From an uncultured Mailhella sp. (GTDB lineage Bacteria > Desulfobacterota > Desulfovibrionia > Desulfovibrionales > Desulfovibrionaceae), in contig NZ_OZ007001.1 in the NCBI RefSeq assembly GCF_963931295.1, positions 558,001 through 622,000 on the forward strand: a stretch of 64,000 nt of DNA, read 5' to 3'. Below the pieces are notes generated by a model. That model ran no database searches, was not told the DNA's origin, and worked only from the letters and a program-made list of their open reading frames with translations. This document shows, one piece after another, positions 60,105-64,000 of the stretch (position 1 is the stretch's first letter; the number at the start of each line of letters is the position of its first letter). Made by a program: the position numbers and the translations under genes.

Positions 60105-62782
60105 GCGCTTGCCTGTTCCCCGTTAATCTGATTGATGATCCTGCCGAGCTTCGCGTTTTCCTCAAGATTGATCTTGAGCCCGTCGGTAAAGGTGACGTTG
60201 TCCACCAGCATGCCGTAAAACGTGGTGAGCCAGTCCTTGTACCACTGCTTCACGAAAGGCTTGAACGTTTCCGGCAGCACGGGATATCCCGTGATCTGCG
60301 GCTTGTCGCGGAACACCGTGACGTTCTGACCCCGATAGTTCACCACGCGCTGCGATTCGTTGCTTTCCGCGGGCTTCTTGCCCATCCAGCTCACGAAGTC
60401 GTTGAGCACGCCTATGGCGTAACTCGCCTGCTTGCGGATCTTGCTTTCCTTGGGCACGTCCACGGGCTGGGCGATTTCCCGGAACTTGTTCTCCAGACGC
60501 CCTTCGATGTTCAGACGGGCCACGGCCGCGTCGAATTCGTCAAGCACCGCAAGAAAGATGGTCTTCGGGAACAGGTAGTAGCTCGTGCATTCCGTGGTGT
60601 CGGCAAGCGAGCGCATGCGCATGCTCCACGCCTCGATGATGCGCTCGGCGTAGAACGAAAGCTCGTCCTTGTCCGCGGGCGAGGGTTCCTTTTTGCCGGG
60701 CGCGGCAGGCGCGGGCTCGTCGAAGAAGTCCAGAGGATCGACGTCCGACATGTCGAGCGTATCGGTCTCCGGCGCGCTTTCCGCCTCCTCCGGCATGCTG
60801 AACGACGACTCCCGATACTCGTCGAAGCTGCGTTCCGCCTCGCTGTACAGATAGTAGAGCTGCTCGGGAGAAATCTTGAAGTTGTTCAGCAGTTCGGGGA
60901 AGCGTTCCTGGAAGTTCGGATTCATGAACAGCTTGCCGAAGCGGCCGAACAGCGCCATCTTCTTCTTGAGCTCCTCCTCCTGATTGCCGGAATGATAGAA
61001 CGGCGCAAGCGTGGCGTAGAGCGTCTGTCTTGCGGCATAGAGGGCGTTGGATATCTGACCGAGCTTGAGATTGGGATCGCACAGCGGCTGGAGGCAGCGC
61101 TTGATGTGCTCGATGCCGCCGTCGTTGGGATTCATGATTTCGTCGAAGGCCGTGGCCGGCGAGCGGAAATGACGCTGCACCAGCGCCGATTCGATGAACG
61201 CCTTGCGCAGCTCGTCGCGATACTGTTCCTTGTCCTCGCGCACGCCCGTTTCCCGGCCCTCGGCGTTGTAGGTCATCATGTTGTCCCAACGGATGTTCAC
61301 GTTGCGCAGCATGTACAGATTGTTGAAGGGCTGATTCGGCGTCCATTCCTCCACCCAGCGGGTGTTCTGACTGTACGCTCCGGAGAAGTGGCCGAGAAAC
61401 ACGCCCTTCACCACGTCGTCCCAGCGGGTTTCAAACTTGGCGCCGCTCTTCTCCTCGAAGTGATGATCCGACTTCGTGAGAATGTAGAACAGCGCGGTCT
61501 TGGCGTGAACGCGGTCTTCCGGGGTCTTGCCGTGAGTGGCGGTGATCCATTCCTCCACGGCGGCGGGCAGGCCGGGCGTGTTGTCGGTGGTGGCCACGCA
61601 CAGAAGCAGACTCGTCAGCTCGCGCTCGGCGTTGTAGCGCTGGAACAGGTACGCCACCTTGCCGCGGCGGAAGAACTGTTCCACCGCGCTGTCGGCGCGG
61701 CCCTTGTGCAGGTAGTCGCGGATGTCCGAACATTCCAGACGCGCCTTGTAGCCCGGGAAGTCCAGAAGATCGGTGTGATCGAAGTAGTCGGCGGGCTTGT
61801 GGGTCATCACGAGGGTGAGCTCGGCAATGACCGCCGAGGCGTTCTTGCGCGAAACCGCGGCCTTGCGGCCTTCGGGGGTGCACATCTGCACTTCGCCGCT
61901 CACGTGGGAGAGCGAGAAGTCCGTGCGGCCGAGGGTGTCCACGTCGATGATGCTCGCCTCGCGGGGCACGAGCGCGTCCATGGAGCAGAACGCCTCCTCG
62001 GCGTTGCCGAGACGCGCCAGATCCGAAGAGAGCGCCTGGAACATGTCGTTGAATTCCGGAATACCGTCCCAGATGATGCCGAAAAGCTTCACGCGGTCGT
62101 CGAGGGAAAGGCGCGGGGCAAGCGCAATGGCGTCGCGCCAGTACACTTCTTCGAGCGCGGCCGCGCGGCTCATGCCGCCGAAGGAATTGCTCACGTATTC
62201 GCGCAGCTCCTCCATGACGTCGAGCGTGATGTGCGCGCACGGCTGCCCGGCGCGTTCCTTGAGGGACGACACCGCGGCCTGAATGGCGGTCTTGTCCACC
62301 TTTTCCTTGTGGTCGCAGTCGCAGAAGTAGGAGTTGGCGAAAATCTTGACGAGCTCGGTTTCGGAGAGCAGGCGCACGTGCACCGGATACCCCGCCGGCA
62401 TGTTGGCCGGGGGCGTCATGGTGAAGCGCGTGACGAGACCCGTGGATTCCTTGTTTCCGCCGGGGTTCAGATCCCGGAGGAAGTCGTAGGTCTGATCGCC
62501 GAAGGCGCAGCGCACTTCCTTGTTTTCATCGCGGGCGAGCGACGAGAGCAGGTAGGACTTGCCCGCCTGACTCGGTCCGAACACGCCCGCGCACATCTTG
62601 CGTTCCGCGGCGCGACCGAGCTTGCGCAGCAGCCTTGCCTGCTGGCGCAGCTTGGCGAGCACGTCTTCCCTGGACTTGCCGCACGAACGCACCCGCTCCT
62701 CGTTGCGCGCTATCCACTGCTGGGCCTGTTCCGCCGCGTCGGTAAGGCGTCTGGCCTCGGCAACAATCGTATCCTTATCCAT
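60101..62782 (-). CDS. SrfC-family P-loop protein
   Basis: 893 residues. A helical N-terminus leads to the P-loop GPSQAGKS (69-76), typical for the SrfC/COG4458 'putative virulence factor' group and like that of dynamin-type GTPases; DLLDFPGYKAR, about 350, can serve as the G3/switch II region (DxxG). Long helical stretches follow, with an acidic/Pro-rich segment near 670-705 (AESAPETDTLDMSDVD). The name comes from Salmonella SsrB-regulated factors; its function is not established. AGGAAG lies 10 bases before the ATG. 39 bases separate it from the srfB-like gene; the next gene overlaps it by 4. Confidence 0.85.
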   Translation of the reverse strand: MDKDTIVAEARRLTDAAEQAQQWIARNEERVRSCGKSREDVLAKLRQQARLLRKLGRAAERKMCAGVFGPSQAGKSYLLSSLARDENKEVRCAFGDQTYDFLRDLNPGGNKESTGLVTRFTMTPPANMPAGYPVHVRLLSETELVKIFANSYFCDCDHKEKVDKTAIQAAVSSLKERAGQPCAHITLDVMEELREYVSNSFGGMSRAAALEEVYWRDAIALAPRLSLDDRVKLFGIIWDGIPEFNDMFQALSSDLARLGNAEEAFCSMDALVPREASIIDVDTLGRTDFSLSHVSGEVQMCTPEGRKAAVSRKNASAVIAELTLVMTHKPADYFDHTDLLDFPGYKARLECSDIRDYLHKGRADSAVEQFFRRGKVAYLFQRYNAERELTSLLLCVATTDNTPGLPAAVEEWITATHGKTPEDRVHAKTALFYILTKSDHHFEEKSGAKFETRWDDVVKGVFLGHFSGAYSQNTRWVEEWTPNQPFNNLYMLRNVNIRWDNMMTYNAEGRETGVREDKEQYRDELRKAFIESALVQRHFRSPATAFDEIMNPNDGGIEHIKRCLQPLCDPNLKLGQISNALYAARQTLYATLAPFYHSGNQEEELKKKMALFGRFGKLFMNPNFQERFPELLNNFKISPEQLYYLYSEAERSFDEYRESSFSMPEEAESAPETDTLDMSDVDPLDFFDEPAPAAPGKKEPSPADKDELSFYAERIIEAWSMRMRSLADTTECTSYYLFPKTIFLAVLDEFDAAVARLNIEGRLENKFREIAQPVDVPKESKIRKQASYAIGVLNDFVSWMGKKPAESNESQRVVNYRGQNVTVFRDKPQITGYPVLPETFKPFVKQWYKDWLTTFYGMLVDNVTFTDGLKINLEENAKLGRIINQINGEQASA

Positions 62783-62821
62783 AAAAAGGCTTCCTTTTCA
62801 AATGTGCTTTCGATAGGGGCA

Positions 62822-64000
62822 TCAGAACAGAATGCCGGTGTCCATCCAGCAGCCTTCCTCGTCCTTCTTGCCCAGCGTGCGCAGAAGAATCCGCACCGGA
62901 CGCCCGGGAACGCGGACCAGTTCCATCTGTCCGCCGTTCATGCGGCGTTCCTGCACGGCTTCGGGATCGCTGTAGTCGATCTGCGGTTCGTCCAGCTTGG
63001 CCTTGATGTCGCGGCCGGTTTCGGGAATGTCGTCGAGTCCCTCGTCCTGCTCGGGAATGACGAACTGCACCTTCACCTCGTAGGGCGTGTGTCCCTGCGC
63101 CGCGTGACGGGCCTCCTCGTCGGCGAATTCCATGCGCCAGCAGCGCGTGGCCGTCCAGCGCGGCACCTCGAGCTGACGGAAGCCTATGGTGATGGGCGCG
63201 CTGAATTCCACCACCTTGGTGTATTTGTCCTCGCCCTTGGCCTTGTCGGGATGCAGGTTCGGGAACCACACCTTTTCGCGCGAGAGCGAGCCCTGCACGT
63301 CGAGTTCGCCGATGTACTGCGCGGTGCTCTTGAGCTCCAGACGGCTCGAATCGAACACGAAGCCTTCGATGCTGTTTTCCGCAAGCGCGCAGAGAATGGC
63401 GCCCGTGACCACCGTGGTCTTCGGATCGGTGATGCGGCCCGTGTTGTTGGCAAAGGGATACCACGGTCCCACGCGGTAGGTGTGCATGGGAATCACGCGG
63501 TCGGGGGCCACCGGAAGCATGGCGAACACCTGACGCACCACCGCGTTCCAGCACGAGGGGCGGCCGGTCAGCAGCAGCGCGTCGCAGTCGTAGGCGCTTA
63601 TGACCTCGCCCATGCCGTTGAGCACGGCGCTCACGCTGCCGCTCACGGCCTTGTCCACTTCGGAGCAGCGCACGTTGAGTTCCATGTCCATCACGTCGAT
63701 GGCGATGCCGCAGCGGGTCTGAAGCGTTTCGTTGAAGAAGTCCACCACGGACTGCTGAGGCTGCGCCGCGCCGATGCCCGAACCTGCGCCGTCCTTGCCC
63801 CGGAACAGCGACCGCACCGACACGTTGATTTCGCCCGACACGTCGTGCAGATCCTTCTTCTCGTACTCGGCGAGGATTTCGTAGGCGATGGGCAGCGCCA
63901 CCTGACGCAGGAACTGAATGCGGTTGTTCTGCACGCGGGTGTTGTCGCTCTTCTTGCCGAACATGTCGCGGATGGCCATGTCGGCGGCGCTCTTTTCCAC
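62822..64000 (-). CDS. SrfB-family protein, N-terminal part outside window
   Basis: The last 392 residues are visible; the frame is open to the right edge of the window with no supported start. The CDALLLTGRPSCWNAVVRQVF segment has the adenosine-binding LLTGxPS pattern of the Hsp70/actin ATPase fold, and TVVTGAILCAL is a second such element. This fits the SrfB (COG4457) family, first named from Salmonella. Family members are about 1000 residues, so some 600 may lie beyond the window. First visible gene of the minus-strand cluster, and 39 bases before srfC. Confidence 0.82.
   Translation of the reverse strand: MEKSAADMAIRDMFGKKSDNTRVQNNRIQFLRQVALPIAYEILAEYEKKDLHDVSGEINVSVRSLFRGKDGAGSGIGAAQPQQSVVDFFNETLQTRCGIAIDVMDMELNVRCSEVDKAVSGSVSAVLNGMGEVISAYDCDALLLTGRPSCWNAVVRQVFAMLPVAPDRVIPMHTYRVGPWYPFANNTGRITDPKTTVVTGAILCALAENSIEGFVFDSSRLELKSTAQYIGELDVQGSLSREKVWFPNLHPDKAKGEDKYTKVVEFSAPITIGFRQLEVPRWTATRCWRMEFADEEARHAAQGHTPYEVKVQFVIPEQDEGLDDIPETGRDIKAKLDEPQIDYSDPEAVQERRMNGGQMELVRVPGRPVRILLRTLGKKDEEGCWMDTGILF

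Noticed and set aside
62822..64000. GTG at the right edge as the start of the SrfB-like gene
   Set aside because: SrfB proteins are much longer and the frame is open to the edge, so the gene continues outside the window.

Overview
The window is a GC-rich chromosomal segment that looks like a Desulfovibrionaceae-type member of the Desulfobacterota, probably host-associated. This is inferred from an orange-protein (ORP)-like operon with two ferredoxin-type MinD ATPases, a DnaA with the FNRKHSTV form of the domain IV motif, an S24 phage-type repressor of the kind common in Desulfovibrio, FeoAB behind a Fur-box-like site, and two large autotransporters. There is one tRNA (Phe-GAA), no rRNA, no CRISPR array and no transposase. 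Long intergenic stretches (0.4 to 1.8 kb) are a striking property of the segment.

Layout. 1-3226: 5'-truncated autotransporter. 3771-5733 (minus): proA-nadD. 6517-8862: a membrane-anchored TPR protein and a sigma-54-activator-like regulator with many key residues replaced. 8915-10640: no gene seen. 10641-11782: a small divergent protein and an S24 repressor across an AT-rich promoter region. 12590-19410: three overlapping genes (unknown protein, phospholipase-D-type protein, SNF2/RapA-type helicase), a candidate anti-phage cassette. 20344-22110: dnaA (minus) with a possible oriC. 23521-26765: ORP-like operon. 27734-30478: feoAB. 31023-35521: MFS and AEC transporters, a Lar-like zinc ribbon, a radical SAM protein. 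35633-38980: autotransporter with a metzincin-like protease domain. 39645-43492 (minus): rsmD-coaD-miaA and a beta-CASP hydrolase. 43926-45392 (minus): DASS transporter interrupted by one TAG codon. 45782-48298: LOG protein, tadA, a hypothetical and a methyltransferase. 49068-51195: GNAT, HAD phosphatase, nudC. 51645: tRNA-Phe. 52423-64000 (minus): eight tightly packed genes built around SrfB and SrfC.

Functional themes. The srf cluster joins an SrfB protein (Hsp70/actin-like fold suspected), a large P-loop SrfC protein, an Ala/Glu-rich membrane protein, a secreted von Willebrand A protein, an ABC ATPase with an FtsX/MacB-like permease, a secreted FGE-fold protein without the catalytic cysteines, and a DUF2569 membrane protein. 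It reads as one envelope-spanning machine of unknown purpose. The helicase/PLD cassette is the best candidate for a defence system.

Intergenic DNA carries several dispersed repeat families that end in strong hairpins. One begins right after stop codons with an AGGCAGGAAAG-like tract and a GGGGGA-N-TCCCCC palindrome. Another is a long hairpin with GGAAGG-type arms and TGA in the loop. A third has two adjacent hairpins. In all three families, copies differ by paired changes that keep the stems, which suggests that the structure is selected. All functional statements rest on motif reading by eye; no database search was possible.
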